Source: DASZIT01 sp052143315 (GTDB lineage: Bacteria > Actinomycetota > Acidimicrobiia > Acidimicrobiales > RAAP-2). From it: DNA of 32,807 nt. The stretch lies in NCBI GenBank assembly GCA_052143315.1, contig JBKQTE010000015.1:1-32807 (forward strand). Direction: 5' to 3'. The translations under genes and the position numbers were made by a program. Below the pieces are notes generated by a model. It worked only from the letters and a program-made list of their open reading frames with translations, was not told the origin of the DNA and ran no database searches. Each line of letters starts with the position of its first letter. The first letter of the stretch is position 1. Positions 22,065 to 31,270 of the stretch are shown here, piece by piece.

Positions 22065-23678
22065 ATGGCGAACAAGGGAACCGCGTTCTCGGAACGTGAG
22101 CGCCTCGAATTCGGGCTCGACGGCCTGCTTCCCCCGACTATCGAAACGCTTGATCAGCAGGCGGCACGCGCCTACGAGACATTCAGCGACTACCCAAGTG
22201 ATCTGGCGAAACACGTCTACCTGCGTGCGCTGCAGGATACCAACGAGGTGCTCTTCTACAAGCTCATCGTCGGGCACCTCGAAGAGACCCTCCCGATTGT
22301 CTACACGCCGACCGTCGGGCTCGCCTGCCAGCGGTTCAGCCACATGTACCGTCGCCACCGGGGCCTCTTCTTGTCCTACCCACACCGCCATCGCCTGGTC
22401 GAGCTGCTCCGCAACCGGCCTCATCGGGAGGTGGACGCCATCGTCGTCACCGACGGTGAGCGGATCCTCGGACTCGGCGACCAAGGCGCAGGCGGACTGG
22501 GAATACCGATCGGCAAACTCTCCCTGTACACGGCGATCGGCGGCATTCACCCCGCTCGCACATTGCCGATCGTGCTCGATGTCGGCACAAACAATCCGGA
22601 ACGGCTCAACGATCCCGAGTACATCGGATGGCGTAACGAACGCATCGACGGCGACGGCTACTTCGATTTCGTCGACAGGTTCGTGCAGGCGGTCGAGCAG
22701 GAACTGCCTGGGACCCTGCTGCAGTGGGAGGACTTCGCCAAACCTCACGCCCGGCCGATCCTCGACCGCTACCGCGACCGGCTGCTCACCTTCAATGACG
22801 ACATCCAAGGAACCGCGGCTGCCGCCGTCGGCGCGCTCACGGGCGCGGTGCACGCAAGCGGGTCTCGCATGCGTGATCAGCAAGTCGTCATGCTTGGCGC
22901 CGGCTCGGCGGCAATCGGCGTTGCTGACATGCTGCGTGGGCAGATGATCTCCGACGGCAGCTCCGATGCCGAGGCGCGCAGTCGAATCTTCGTGGTCAAC
23001 ACGGGCGGGCTACTGACGGCTCACAGAACTGATCTCAGCCGGGACCAGCAGGTGTACGCGCAGCCGGAAGGCCTGTTTGCCAGTTGGGTCCGTACGAGCG
23101 ATGGCGCACCTGGGCTCACCGACGTCATTGCCAACGTGGACGCCACGATCCTCATCGGACTCTCCACCGCGGCCGGCGCCTTCAGCGAGCCCATCGTGCG
23201 CGAAATGGCGAAGAAGACCGAAAGGCCCATTATCTTCCCGCTGTCGAACCCGACGTCGCGCTCCGAGGCCGACCCCGCCGATCTCGCTCGGTGGACGAAC
23301 GGACGAGCCCTCCTCGCCACCGGCTCGCCGTTCCCAGCTTTGGAGATCAACGGCACGCAGGTTCCCATTGCGCAGTGCAATAACATCTTCATCTTCCCTG
23401 CCATCGGTCTCGGGGTCGTCGCTTCGCGAGCGACGCGAGTCACGGACGCGATGATGCGAGCCGCCGCAACCGCGCTTGGCGAACTGTCACCGGCGTTGAG
23501 TCAAGAGCACGCCCCACTGCTCCCCCACATCAGTCGCCTGCGAGAGACGGCCGCCCAGATCGCTTTCGCCGTTGCAACCGCCGCCGTGCATGATGGCGTC
23601 GCGCCCGACGCCAACGAGTACGAGCTACGAACGCGAGTCACACGGTCGCAATGGAGCCCCGAGTACGAGCCTGCCTGA
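22065..23678 (+). CDS. maeA: NAD-type malic enzyme
   Basis: 537 aa from the chosen ATG at 22065; GTTGGAGGATCCG places a strong GGAGG before it, and the protein then begins MANKGTAFSERERLEFGLDGLLP, typical of large malic enzymes. The longer frame from 22008 adds 19 unsupported residues. Converts L-malate to pyruvate and CO2 with NAD+ (possibly NADP+) and a divalent metal. Visible: VYTPTVG with the catalytic Tyr, GLGDQGAGGLGIPIGKLSLYTAIGG with catalytic Lys, NDDIQGTAA metal/substrate site, MLGAGSAAIGVAD dinucleotide fold and FPLSNPTSR. Codon choice looks slightly less GC-biased than the first half of the window. Stands alone between repeats and the RNA methyltransferase. Confidence 0.95.
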   Translation: MANKGTAFSERERLEFGLDGLLPPTIETLDQQAARAYETFSDYPSDLAKHVYLRALQDTNEVLFYKLIVGHLEETLPIVYTPTVGLACQRFSHMYRRHRGLFLSYPHRHRLVELLRNRPHREVDAIVVTDGERILGLGDQGAGGLGIPIGKLSLYTAIGGIHPARTLPIVLDVGTNNPERLNDPEYIGWRNERIDGDGYFDFVDRFVQAVEQELPGTLLQWEDFAKPHARPILDRYRDRLLTFNDDIQGTAAAAVGALTGAVHASGSRMRDQQVVMLGAGSAAIGVADMLRGQMISDGSSDAEARSRIFVVNTGGLLTAHRTDLSRDQQVYAQPEGLFASWVRTSDGAPGLTDVIANVDATILIGLSTAAGAFSEPIVREMAKKTERPIIFPLSNPTSRSEADPADLARWTNGRALLATGSPFPALEINGTQVPIAQCNNIFIFPAIGLGVVASRATRVTDAMMRAAATALGELSPALSQEHAPLLPHISRLRETAAQIAFAVATAAVHDGVAPDANEYELRTRVTRSQWSPEYEPA

Positions 23679-23788
23679 GCGGCCCAGTCTTGAGCGAGCA
23701 GGAGGGCCTTCACTCGAACCCACGGGTCAGCAATGCGTCTGCCAACGTTCGGGGCATCGTCCCACATGTGTTACGCGAGGCTGGTGGG

Positions 23789-24703
23789 GTGTCGGACCCA
23801 CCCAAGGACCCTGCTGTCGTCACTCCAGGCCCACTCGTCGAGGTGGACGACCCCGACGATCCGCGACTCGACCTCTACCGGGATCTCAACAACCCGGCCG
23901 TCCGGATCCGGCTGGACACCGACCAATCGGTCTTCGTGGTCGAGGGGAGGCTCGCCGTCGACCGGCTCCTCACGTCCGGGTACACGGTGCGTTCGCTGCT
24001 CGTCGATGATCACCAGATGACGGCGGCCGGTGACCTGGTGACGGCCGCACGGGCCCGGGGGGCTCCGGTGTTCGTGGGGTCTCGTGCCGTGGTGGCCGGC
24101 ACGGTGGGCTTCGCCCTGCACCGGGGTGTGGTTGCGGTCGCCAACCGCCCGTCGCCCGCCGGTGCAGAACGGCTACTGGCCGACGCAGCTGGAAGATCCG
24201 ATGCGGAAGGAGCTCCTCCGGTGGTCGCCGTCCTCGAGGGCCTCAACGACCATGAGAACATCGGGGCCCTGTTCCGCAACGCCGCCGCCTTCGGGGTGGC
24301 AGGCGTCCTCCTCGACCCGACGTGCGCCGACCCGCTCTACCGCCGGTCGATCCGGGTGTCCGTTGGACATGTCCTCCAGATGCCGTTCGCCCGGCTGGTG
24401 CCGTGGCCGACCGGGCTCCACCAGGTGCGAGCCGCCGGCTTCGTCGTTGCCGCATTGGCACCGCGCCCGGCTGCCGACAGCGGGGTCCCTGCCGTCAGTC
24501 TCGCCGAGCTGAAGGCCTCGATGTCCGGCTCAGACCACCCCGTTGGTGTGGCCCTGCTCCTCGGTGCAGAGGGGCCGGGCCTGACGGATACGGCCCTGGC
24601 AGCGTCCGACGTGGTGGTCCCCATCCCGATGGCGGACGGGGTCGACTCGCTGAACGTGGCAACCGCCGCCGCTCTCGCCTTCCACGCGCTCGGCGGCCTC
24701 TGA
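23789..24703 (+). CDS. SpoU/TrmH-family RNA 2'-O-ribose methyltransferase
   Basis: About 304 aa. The N-terminal ~110 residues are a SpoU substrate-binding-like domain (FVVEGRLAVDRLLTSGYTVRSLLVDDHQM). Knotted SPOUT catalytic domain: motif 1 EGLNDHENIGALFRNAAAFGVAGVLLDP with the Asn-x-Gly-x-x-x-R-x-A core, motif 2 LLLGAEGPGL and motif 3 IPMADGVDSLNVATAAALAFHAL, all intact. It methylates the 2'-OH of a ribose in rRNA or tRNA; which base cannot be told. GTG at 23789 is chosen because the 46 upstream codons overlap the malic-enzyme gene and are not conserved in kind; GAGG lies upstream. Converges with the giant repeat-protein gene. Confidence 0.92.
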   Translation: MSDPPKDPAVVTPGPLVEVDDPDDPRLDLYRDLNNPAVRIRLDTDQSVFVVEGRLAVDRLLTSGYTVRSLLVDDHQMTAAGDLVTAARARGAPVFVGSRAVVAGTVGFALHRGVVAVANRPSPAGAERLLADAAGRSDAEGAPPVVAVLEGLNDHENIGALFRNAAAFGVAGVLLDPTCADPLYRRSIRVSVGHVLQMPFARLVPWPTGLHQVRAAGFVVAALAPRPAADSGVPAVSLAELKASMSGSDHPVGVALLLGAEGPGLTDTALAASDVVVPIPMADGVDSLNVATAAALAFHALGGL

Positions 24704-24930
24704 CGTTGGAGTCCCAAGCGTCGGAGCCAGGGGCTTTGGAGTGTCACCCGCCGCCGATCAGGGTGAGTGGACCTCGATGTGCACGGCCGCAACCACAGGC
24801 CCCGATGGCCTTAAAGCGCGGTAGACCAACCTGACGACGAGAGCTGGCGCGTAGTACAGCCCGAAGGCTCACATGCCATCGTTCACCTGAACGAACACCG
24901 GGCCATCATGCGCTGTCCCGGAAGCTTCCG
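24704..24930. other. Convergent gap with small hairpins
   Basis: 227 bp. It holds the short palindrome CGTTCACCTGAACG at 24880-24893 and a weak AGGCC/GGCCT stem near 24810, both lacking a T-run. Otherwise nothing recognisable. Confidence 0.4.
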
Positions 24931-25850
24931 CTAGGTCACGGTTAGCTTCGCGGCACCGGTGGCGCTCGAGCCGTTGAGGTTGACATCACCGCCGTAGGTT
25001 GCCGTCACCGAGTACGAGCCGGCCTTGAGGGCGGACTTGGTGATCTCGCACGTCCCTTTGCCGGCGTTGAGCGTCACGGTGCACGACGCGGAACCGACCG
25101 TCACCGTCACCGTCTCGCCTCTGGGCACGGCCTCGCCGTCGTGGGTTGTGACGGTCACGCTGAAGACCGCGGTCGACTCGTTGCCCGGGGCGACGCTTGT
25201 CGGTGACACCGAGACCGCGGTGGTGGTGGTGTCCTTGGTCACGCTCAGCTTCGTGGCTCCCGAGGCACTCGATCTGCTCAGGTTGGCGTCACCGCCGTAG
25301 GTGGCCGACACCGAGGACGCCGAGTACGAGCCGACCGGGAGGGCGGTCTCGGCGATCGCGCAGGTCCCCTTACCGGCGGTCAGCGTGGCAGCACAGCTCG
25401 CACTGCCGACATCAACGGTCACCGTATCGCCGTTGGGCACCGCCTCGCCGTAGTGGGTCGTGACAGTCACACTGAAGAGTGCCGCCGACTCGTTGCCGTA
25501 GGTGACGCTTGTCGGTGCCACCGAGACCGTGGCAGCCGTGGTGTCCTTGGACACGGTCAGCTTCCCGCCGCAGGTGACACTGGATCCAGCGAGGTTGGCG
25601 TCACCGCCATAGGTGGCAGATACCGAGTACGAGCCGACCGGGAGGGCGGTCTCTGCGATCGCGCAGGTCCCCTTGCCGGCGGTCAGCGTGGCGGTACAGG
25701 TCGCATTACCGACGTCGACGCTCACCGTCTCGCCGTTGGGCACCGCCTCGCCATGTTTGGTCGTGACGGTCACGCTGAAGACCGCCACCGACTCGTTGCC
25801 GTAGGTGACGCTCGTCTTTGACTCCGAAACCGTGGTGGTCGTGGTGTCCT
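24931..25850 (-). repeat. Three C-terminal Ig-like (Big) domains
   Basis: Three related domains of ~97-105 residues starting TTTTVS, with VTYGNES, VFSVTVTTxxGEAVPxGETV, CxxTLxAGKGTCxI and GSYSVxATYGGDANL. The middle one has a short insertion (GSYSASSVSATYGGD) relative to the others. They differ in sequence from the 11 upstream repeats. Confidence 0.85.
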
Positions 25851-28800
25851 TGGCTACCGAGAAGGGCTCGCAGGGGCTTACCGATGGCCTGTAGTTCGGA
25901 TCGCCCGAGTACGACGCCTGGAAGCTGTAGGAGCCCGCATTGAGCCCCGGGCTCAGGCTCGATTTCGGCACTGTGCCGCCGCTGACGGTCACCGTGTCGG
26001 TGGCGGAGGCCGGGAGGGTGCAGGTGTCGTTGGTGAAGAGGCTGTAGGTGACCGTCCCCGTCGGCGTGAAGCCGGCGACACCCGAGATTGTCGAGGTGTC
26101 ATAGGCGGACGCCCCGGTCACCTCGGTCCCTCGCCAGGCGGCGTTGGTGGCACTGTCGTCGACGACGGTGCCGACCGAGGCCGGAGCCGCAGCCACGTTG
26201 AAGGGCTCGCAGGAGCTGGACGAGCCGTTGTAGTTGCTGTCGCCCGAGTACGACGCCTGGAAGCTGTAGGAGCCCGCATCGAGCGCAGGGGTCTTGGTCG
26301 AATTCGGCACCGTGCCGCTGCTGAGGGTGACCGGGTCGGTCGCCGAGGCAGGGAGAGTGCAGGTGCCGTTGGTGAAGAAGTTGTAGGTGACCGTCCCTGT
26401 CGGCGTGAAGCCGGCGATGCCCGAGATAGTCGAGGTGTCGTAGGCGGACGCCCCGGTCGTTTCGGTCCCGCCCCAGGCGGCGGTGGTGGTGGCGTCGTCG
26501 ACGGCCGTCCCAGGCGAGGCCGAAGCCTTGGCCACGCTGAAGGACTCGCAGCCGCTCGTCGAGGAGGCGTAGTTCGAGTCGCCCGAGTAGCTGGCGTCGA
26601 AACTGTAGCTGCCCACGTCGAGCGCACCGGTCGGGCTCGAGTTCGGCACCGCGCCGCCGCTCAGGGTCACCTGGGTCGCGGTGGCCGGGAAGGTGCACGT
26701 GCCGTTGTTGAAGAAGTTGTAGGTGACCGTCCCCGTCGGCGTGATGCCCCCGGTGCTGGTCACCGTGGCGGTATCGTAGGCGGACGCCCCGATGACCTCG
26801 TTGCCGCCCCAAGGGGCATTACTGGCCGCGTCATCGACAACCGTTCCAGGCGACGCCGGGGCCGTAGCCACGCCGAAGGCTTCGCAGGAGCTGGGGGAGC
26901 CGCTGTAGTTGCCGTCGCCCGAGTACGAGGCCTGGAAGCTGTAGGGGCCCGCCCCGAGGGCACCGGTCGGGCCCGAGTTGGGCACCGTGCCGCCGTTCAG
27001 GGCCACAGAGTCGGTCGTGGCAGCCGGGAGGGTGCAGGTGCTGTTGTGGAAGAAGCTATAAGTGACCGTTCCCGTCGGCGTGATGCCGGCGACGCCCGAC
27101 AGCGTCGAGGTGTCGTAGGCGGACGCCCCGGTCGCCTCGGTCCCGTTCCAGGCCTTGTTGGTGCCCGCATCGAAAACGACCGTCCCAGGCGACGCCGAGG
27201 TCTTGGCCACGCTGAAGGGCTCGCATGAGCTGGTCGAGCCGCTGTAGTTGCCGTCGCCCGAGTAGCTCGCATCGTAGCTGTACGAGCCCGCGCCGAGGGC
27301 GCCGGTCGGGCCCGAGTTGGGCGCCGCTCCGCCGTTCATGGCGACGGAGTCGGTCGTGGCGGCCGGGAGGGTGCAGGTGCCGTTGGTGAAGAAGCTATAA
27401 GTGACCGTTCCGGCCGGCGTGATGCCGGCGACGCCCGACAGCGTCGAGGTGTCGTAGGCGGACGCCCCGGTCGCCTCGGTCCCGGTCCACAAGGCGCCCG
27501 CCGTGGCGTCGTCAACGGCCGTCAACACCGAAGACGAAGTCTTAGCCACGTCAAAGGTCTCGCAGCCGCTCGTCGAGGAGGTGTAGTTCGAGTCGCCCGA
27601 GTAGCTCGCATCGAAGCTGTAGTTTCCTGCGCCGAGGGCGCCGGTCGGGCTCGAGCTCGGCACCGCGCCGCCGTTCAAGGTCACCTGGGTGGCGGTGGCC
27701 GGGAAGGTGCACGTGCCGTTGGTGAAGAAGTTGTAGGTGACGGTGCCCGTCGCGGTGAAGCCGGCGACGCCGCTCACCGTCGCGCTGTCGTAGGCGGACG
27801 CCCCGGTCGCCTCGGTCCCGCCCCAGGCGCCGTTACTAGCGGCGTCATCGACCACCGTCCCGACCGAGGACGAACCCTTGGCCACGCCGAAGGGCTCGCA
27901 GTCACTCGTCGAGGCGGTGTAGTTGGCGTCGCCCGAGTAGCTTGCATCGAAGCTGTAGTTTCCTGCGCCGAGGGCGCCGGTCGGCCCCGAGTTCGCCACC
28001 GCGCCGGCGACGAGGGTCACCGGGTCGGCGGTGGAGGGCGTGCCGGCGCACGTGCCGTTGGCGAAGAAGTTGTAGGTGACCGTTCCCGTTGGCGTGAAGC
28101 TAGCGACTCCGGTCACCGTCGAGGTGTCGTAGGCGCTCGCTCCGGTCCCCTCGGTCCAGTCCCACGCGGCGCTGGTGGTGGAGTCATCCACGGCCGTCCC
28201 GGGCGAGGCCGAGGTCTTGGCCACGCTGAAGGCCTCGCACTCGCTTGTCGAGGCGGCGTAGTTGGCGTCGCCCGAGTAGCTCGCATCGAAGGTGTAGTTG
28301 CCGGCGCCGAGGGCGCCGGTCGTGCCCGAGTTCGCCACCGCACCGGCGACGAGGGTCACCGGGTCGGTGGTGGAGGGCGTGCCGGCACACGTGCTGTTGG
28401 CGAAGAAGTTGTAGGTGACCGTGCCCGTCGGCGCGATGCCACCGGTGGCGGTCACCGTGGCGGTGTCGTAGGCGGACGCCCCGGTCACCTCGTTCTCGCC
28501 CCAGGGGCCGTTGCTGGCCGCGTCGTTGACGATCGTCCCTGGCGAGGCCGACGTCTTCGCCACGCCGAAGGGTTCGCAGCCGCTGGCCGAGCCGCTGTAG
28601 TTGGCGTCGCCCGAGTAGCTCGCATCGAAGCTGTAGTTACCTGCGCCGAGCGGGCCGGTCGGCCCCGAGTTCGCCACGGCGCCGGCGACGAGGGTCACCG
28701 GGTCGGTGGTGGAGGGCGTGCCGGCACACGTGCCGTTGGTGAAGAAGTTGTAGGTGACCGTGCCCGTCGGGGTGAAGCCGGCGACGCCGATTACCGTCGC

Positions 28801-30453
28801 GGTGTCGTAGGCGGACGCTCCGGTCGCCTCGGTCGCGCCCCAGGCCTGGTTGGTGGCCGCGTCGTCGACGGCTGTCCCAGGCGAGGCCGAAGCCGTGGCC
28901 ACGCTGAAGTCCTCGCACTCGCTCGTCGACGCGGTGTAGTTGGCGTCGCCCGAGTAGCTCGCGTCGAAGCTGTAGTTGCCTGCGCCGAGGGGGGCGGTCG
29001 GACCCGAGTTCGGCGCCACGCCTCCGCTCAGGGTCACGGTGTCGGTCGTGGACGCCGGGAGGCTGCAGGTGCCGTTGCTGAAGAAGTTGTAGGTGACCGA
29101 TCCCGTTGGGGCGATGGCGCCGGCACCGGTCACCGTTGCGGTGTCGTAGGCGGACGCCCCGGTCGCCTCGTTCCCGACCCAGCCGCCGTTGCTGGCCGTG
29201 TCGTCGACAACCGTGCCGACCGAGGCCGAGCCCTCAGCCACGCTGAAGGGTTCGCAGCCGCTGGACGAGCTTTGGTAGGTTCCGCCGCCCGAGTAGCTCG
29301 CGTCGAAGCTGTAGCCGCCGGCGCCGAGGGGCCCGGTCGAAACCGAGTTCGGCACCGTGCCGTCGGGGTTCAGGGTCACGGTGTCGCTGGTGGGCGTGCC
29401 CGTGCACGCACCGTTGGTGAAGAGGTTGTAGGTGACGCTCCCCGTTGGCGTGATGCCGTTGATGCCGGTCACCGTCGCCGTGTCGTAGGCGGAGGCCCCG
29501 GTCGCCTCGGTCCCGCCCCAAGCCGAGTTATCGGTGGCGTCGTAGACGCTGGTCTGCGTCGTCGCCGCTGTCTCGACCTTCGCGACGTAGGCGAAGATGT
29601 TCTTGATCAGCGTCTCGTTGTAGGCCCCGCCAGGGTATGCGTTGGAGAACACGTCGACGTCGGCGGAGAGGATGACCGGGCCCGAGCCCGGACCAAGCGC
29701 GCCCGGCGGGATAACCGCCAGCGAGACCCCCCATTGGTTGCTGCCGACGGCGACTGCGTACGGTCCGAGCGACGAGTAGTACCCCGTGTCGCCCCACTGC
29801 TGATAGTTCGACACCGTACCGAATGGGCCGTCGGCGAGCGGACTGGAAGCGTCCGTGATCGTGTTGTTCGTCGGGCTGCCGCCCTCGTCTGATCCCTGGG
29901 TGAGGCCAAAGACGCTGACCATGGTGTGTTCCTGGTCGTCGGTGGTCGCGATGAGAGCGCCGCCGCCGAGGACGTAGTTGTACAGGGCGGTATCCTCGGT
30001 CGGCGTATAAGACGTGGTAGGTACCCAGCCGGTGAAGAAGACGCTGACACCCGAGAGATCTGTTGGCGTGACCACATTGACCCCGTTGGGATCGACCGTG
30101 TAGGTCGTCGGAACGGTGCCCGACGGACCGAAACTCGTGGGGTCGGTCACGTATCCCCTTGTTTCGCTCAAGTAGGACCCTGTGATTCCCCAAGGGGTAC
30201 CCACACGAGCGGCGCTGTACCCGCTGATCACCAAGCTGGGTACCGCGGCACCCGCCTGTGCTGCGGGCGCGATCAACGGCATCGCACCCAGGATGAACAG
30301 TGCCGGCAGCGCAGCAACACTCCACCGCTTGAGCCCCCGCCGCAGTGCAGGTCCGCGAGGTCGAAGGACCCGGGAATGCGGCTTGTCGACCCTCACAGCC
30401 AACTTGTGCACAAGGCCGCTCAGCTTTGATCCTGGGAAACCCATCTCGCTCAT
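24931..30453 (-). CDS. Giant secreted Ig-like repeat protein (~1,840 aa)
   Basis: The N-terminal ~80 residues contain a basic stretch and hydrophobic segment (WSVAALPALFILGAMPLIAPAAQA) ending in a likely AQA cleavage. A ~250-residue domain follows with SVFFTGWVPTTSYTPTEDTALYNYVLGGGALIATTDDQEHTMVSVFG, which recalls a GATase-like domain, inferred only. Then 11 Ig-like repeats of 112-113 residues (GASAYDTATVTG, PTGTVTYNFFTNGTC, GAGNYSFDASYSGDANY, CEPFSVAK), each with two Cys, and three different C-terminal Ig-like domains (VTYGNESVAVFSVTVTTKHGEAVPNGETV). No anchor or sortase signal ends the protein. Likely a cell-surface or extracellular adhesin/scaffold. ATG at 30453 chosen; GTG at 30471 (after AGGAGCAG) is an alternative. 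Alone on its transcript. Confidence 0.92.
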   Translation of the reverse strand: MSEMGFPGSKLSGLVHKLAVRVDKPHSRVLRPRGPALRRGLKRWSVAALPALFILGAMPLIAPAAQAGAAVPSLVISGYSAARVGTPWGITGSYLSETRGYVTDPTSFGPSGTVPTTYTVDPNGVNVVTPTDLSGVSVFFTGWVPTTSYTPTEDTALYNYVLGGGALIATTDDQEHTMVSVFGLTQGSDEGGSPTNNTITDASSPLADGPFGTVSNYQQWGDTGYYSSLGPYAVAVGSNQWGVSLAVIPPGALGPGSGPVILSADVDVFSNAYPGGAYNETLIKNIFAYVAKVETAATTQTSVYDATDNSAWGGTEATGASAYDTATVTGINGITPTGSVTYNLFTNGACTGTPTSDTVTLNPDGTVPNSVSTGPLGAGGYSFDASYSGGGTYQSSSSGCEPFSVAEGSASVGTVVDDTASNGGWVGNEATGASAYDTATVTGAGAIAPTGSVTYNFFSNGTCSLPASTTDTVTLSGGVAPNSGPTAPLGAGNYSFDASYSGDANYTASTSECEDFSVATASASPGTAVDDAATNQAWGATEATGASAYDTATVIGVAGFTPTGTVTYNFFTNGTCAGTPSTTDPVTLVAGAVANSGPTGPLGAGNYSFDASYSGDANYSGSASGCEPFGVAKTSASPGTIVNDAASNGPWGENEVTGASAYDTATVTATGGIAPTGTVTYNFFANSTCAGTPSTTDPVTLVAGAVANSGTTGALGAGNYTFDASYSGDANYAASTSECEAFSVAKTSASPGTAVDDSTTSAAWDWTEGTGASAYDTSTVTGVASFTPTGTVTYNFFANGTCAGTPSTADPVTLVAGAVANSGPTGALGAGNYSFDASYSGDANYTASTSDCEPFGVAKGSSSVGTVVDDAASNGAWGGTEATGASAYDSATVSGVAGFTATGTVTYNFFTNGTCTFPATATQVTLNGGAVPSSSPTGALGAGNYSFDASYSGDSNYTSSTSGCETFDVAKTSSSVLTAVDDATAGALWTGTEATGASAYDTSTLSGVAGITPAGTVTYSFFTNGTCTLPAATTDSVAMNGGAAPNSGPTGALGAGSYSYDASYSGDGNYSGSTSSCEPFSVAKTSASPGTVVFDAGTNKAWNGTEATGASAYDTSTLSGVAGITPTGTVTYSFFHNSTCTLPAATTDSVALNGGTVPNSGPTGALGAGPYSFQASYSGDGNYSGSPSSCEAFGVATAPASPGTVVDDAASNAPWGGNEVIGASAYDTATVTSTGGITPTGTVTYNFFNNGTCTFPATATQVTLSGGAVPNSSPTGALDVGSYSFDASYSGDSNYASSTSGCESFSVAKASASPGTAVDDATTTAAWGGTETTGASAYDTSTISGIAGFTPTGTVTYNFFTNGTCTLPASATDPVTLSSGTVPNSTKTPALDAGSYSFQASYSGDSNYNGSSSSCEPFNVAAAPASVGTVVDDSATNAAWRGTEVTGASAYDTSTISGVAGFTPTGTVTYSLFTNDTCTLPASATDTVTVSGGTVPKSSLSPGLNAGSYSFQASYSGDPNYRPSVSPCEPFSVAKDTTTTTVSESKTSVTYGNESVAVFSVTVTTKHGEAVPNGETVSVDVGNATCTATLTAGKGTCAIAETALPVGSYSVSATYGGDANLAGSSVTCGGKLTVSKDTTAATVSVAPTSVTYGNESAALFSVTVTTHYGEAVPNGDTVTVDVGSASCAATLTAGKGTCAIAETALPVGSYSASSVSATYGGDANLSRSSASGATKLSVTKDTTTTAVSVSPTSVAPGNESTAVFSVTVTTHDGEAVPRGETVTVTVGSASCTVTLNAGKGTCEITKSALKAGSYSVTATYGGDVNLNGSSATGAAKLTVT
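25850..29560 (-). repeat. 11-copy Ig-like repeat tract, 339-bp period
   Basis: The DNA landmark TAGGCGGAC (or a variant) recurs at 26102, 26441, 26777, 27116, 27455, 27791, 28130, 28469, 28808, 29147 and 29486: eight intervals of 339 bp and two of 336 bp. Units resemble each other with swapped blocks such as TGCAGGGTGC/GTGTGCC near the NGTC segment, suggesting recombination between repeats. Confidence 0.92.
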
Positions 30454-30699
30454 GAAAACGGGTTCTAACACCTGCTCCTGCTCAAGGCAACCGAGTTCAC
30501 GGTGAGCAAGTCGTTCGCCACTCGGACTGTGCGCACCATGGCGCCATCTATGGCGATTTGTCGCGCAACGTTCACATTGCCGTGAAGTTAGGACCACGCG
30601 TTCGAGGCACTGCGGAACGAGGATGGTGTGTCGAAAGCCTCCGCGGATACCAGGGCGAATCACACCTGATTGGCGACGCGTGTTTCATCCGCTTCCCGA
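30454..30699. other. Upstream region of the giant gene
   Basis: 246 bp; contains the overlapping palindromes at 30538-30555 and otherwise no recognised motif. Confidence 0.4.
30538..30555. promoter_or_regulatory. Overlapping palindromes, candidate operator of giant gene
   Basis: ATGGCGCCAT (30538-30547) is a perfect palindrome and overlaps CGCCAT-CT-ATGGCG (30542-30555), giving three copies of the half-site GGCG. It lies 85-102 bp upstream of the giant-gene start. A regulator is not identified. Confidence 0.35.
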
Positions 30700-31062
30700 T
30701 CACTCCGGTTCCAACTTGTCCAACCCGGGTCGGTCCGACCGTGGCTTGTCCGTGGTCGCCGTCGCGTCGATCACCTTGGTGTCAACCACCTGTCCCTCAC
30801 TGAACTGCCCGAACCGCCAGACGAACATCCCCGTCTGGTTGGCCCGGCGCTCCCGGCGCTTGGGGCTCAACGCCAGTAGGACGCGGTCTACGGCCAGAAC
30901 GAGGAGTCCAACGACTGACAGAGCAGCGAAGACGCCGAGGGCAATGAACCCGACGAAGAAGTCCAGAACGACGACCGCTACCAGCGCAACCACGCCAATG
31001 AGCATGCTGAGACAACCGAATCCGGCTCCGGGTCGTTCTCCGCTTGCCACGTAGCCGATCAT
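30700..31062 (-). CDS. Small membrane protein, two predicted helices
   Basis: 120 aa. Two adjacent hydrophobic stretches, CLSMLIGVVALVAVVVLDFFV (~17-37) and IALGVFAALSVVGLLVLAVDRVLLAL (~40-65), followed by a basic PKRRERRANQ loop that should be cytoplasmic by the positive-inside rule. The hydrophilic C-terminus (FVWRFGQFSEGQVVDTKVIDATATTDKP) is rich in charged and Thr residues. No family recognised. ATG at 31062. Same direction as the giant gene downstream and as the next gene upstream, with gaps of 208 and 246 bp, so probably separate transcripts. Confidence 0.6.
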   Translation of the reverse strand: MIGYVASGERPGAGFGCLSMLIGVVALVAVVVLDFFVGFIALGVFAALSVVGLLVLAVDRVLLALSPKRRERRANQTGMFVWRFGQFSEGQVVDTKVIDATATTDKPRSDRPGLDKLEPE

Positions 31063-31270
31063 CTCACTGGATGGCGTGGCGGTGTGGCCCGGCCAAGTCG
31101 CCGCTCAACGGCGACTCGCCCCACCCAAACGATCATGCCCGCAGCCAGATCCGTATCCGCCTTCACGCCAGCTGCGTACGTGACCGGCTGGCGGCACCGA
31201 GAGTCGGTATCCCGGGGCCCCCTGGCCTTCGGCTGGGTCGACTCCATGATCCCGGTATTCGGAAATAGGC

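Noticed and set aside
23651..23788. Longer N-terminus for the RNA methyltransferase
   Set aside because: It overlaps the malic-enzyme 3' end and does not look like part of the fold; GTG at 23789 gives a normal-length protein.
25025..25821. Plus-strand frames inside the giant gene
   Set aside because: They lie entirely antisense to the repeat gene and mirror its repeated codons; no ribosome-binding site.
25850..29560. CRISPR-like regular repeats
   Set aside because: The period is 339 bp, in frame and protein coding; there are no short repeats with unique spacers and no cas genes.
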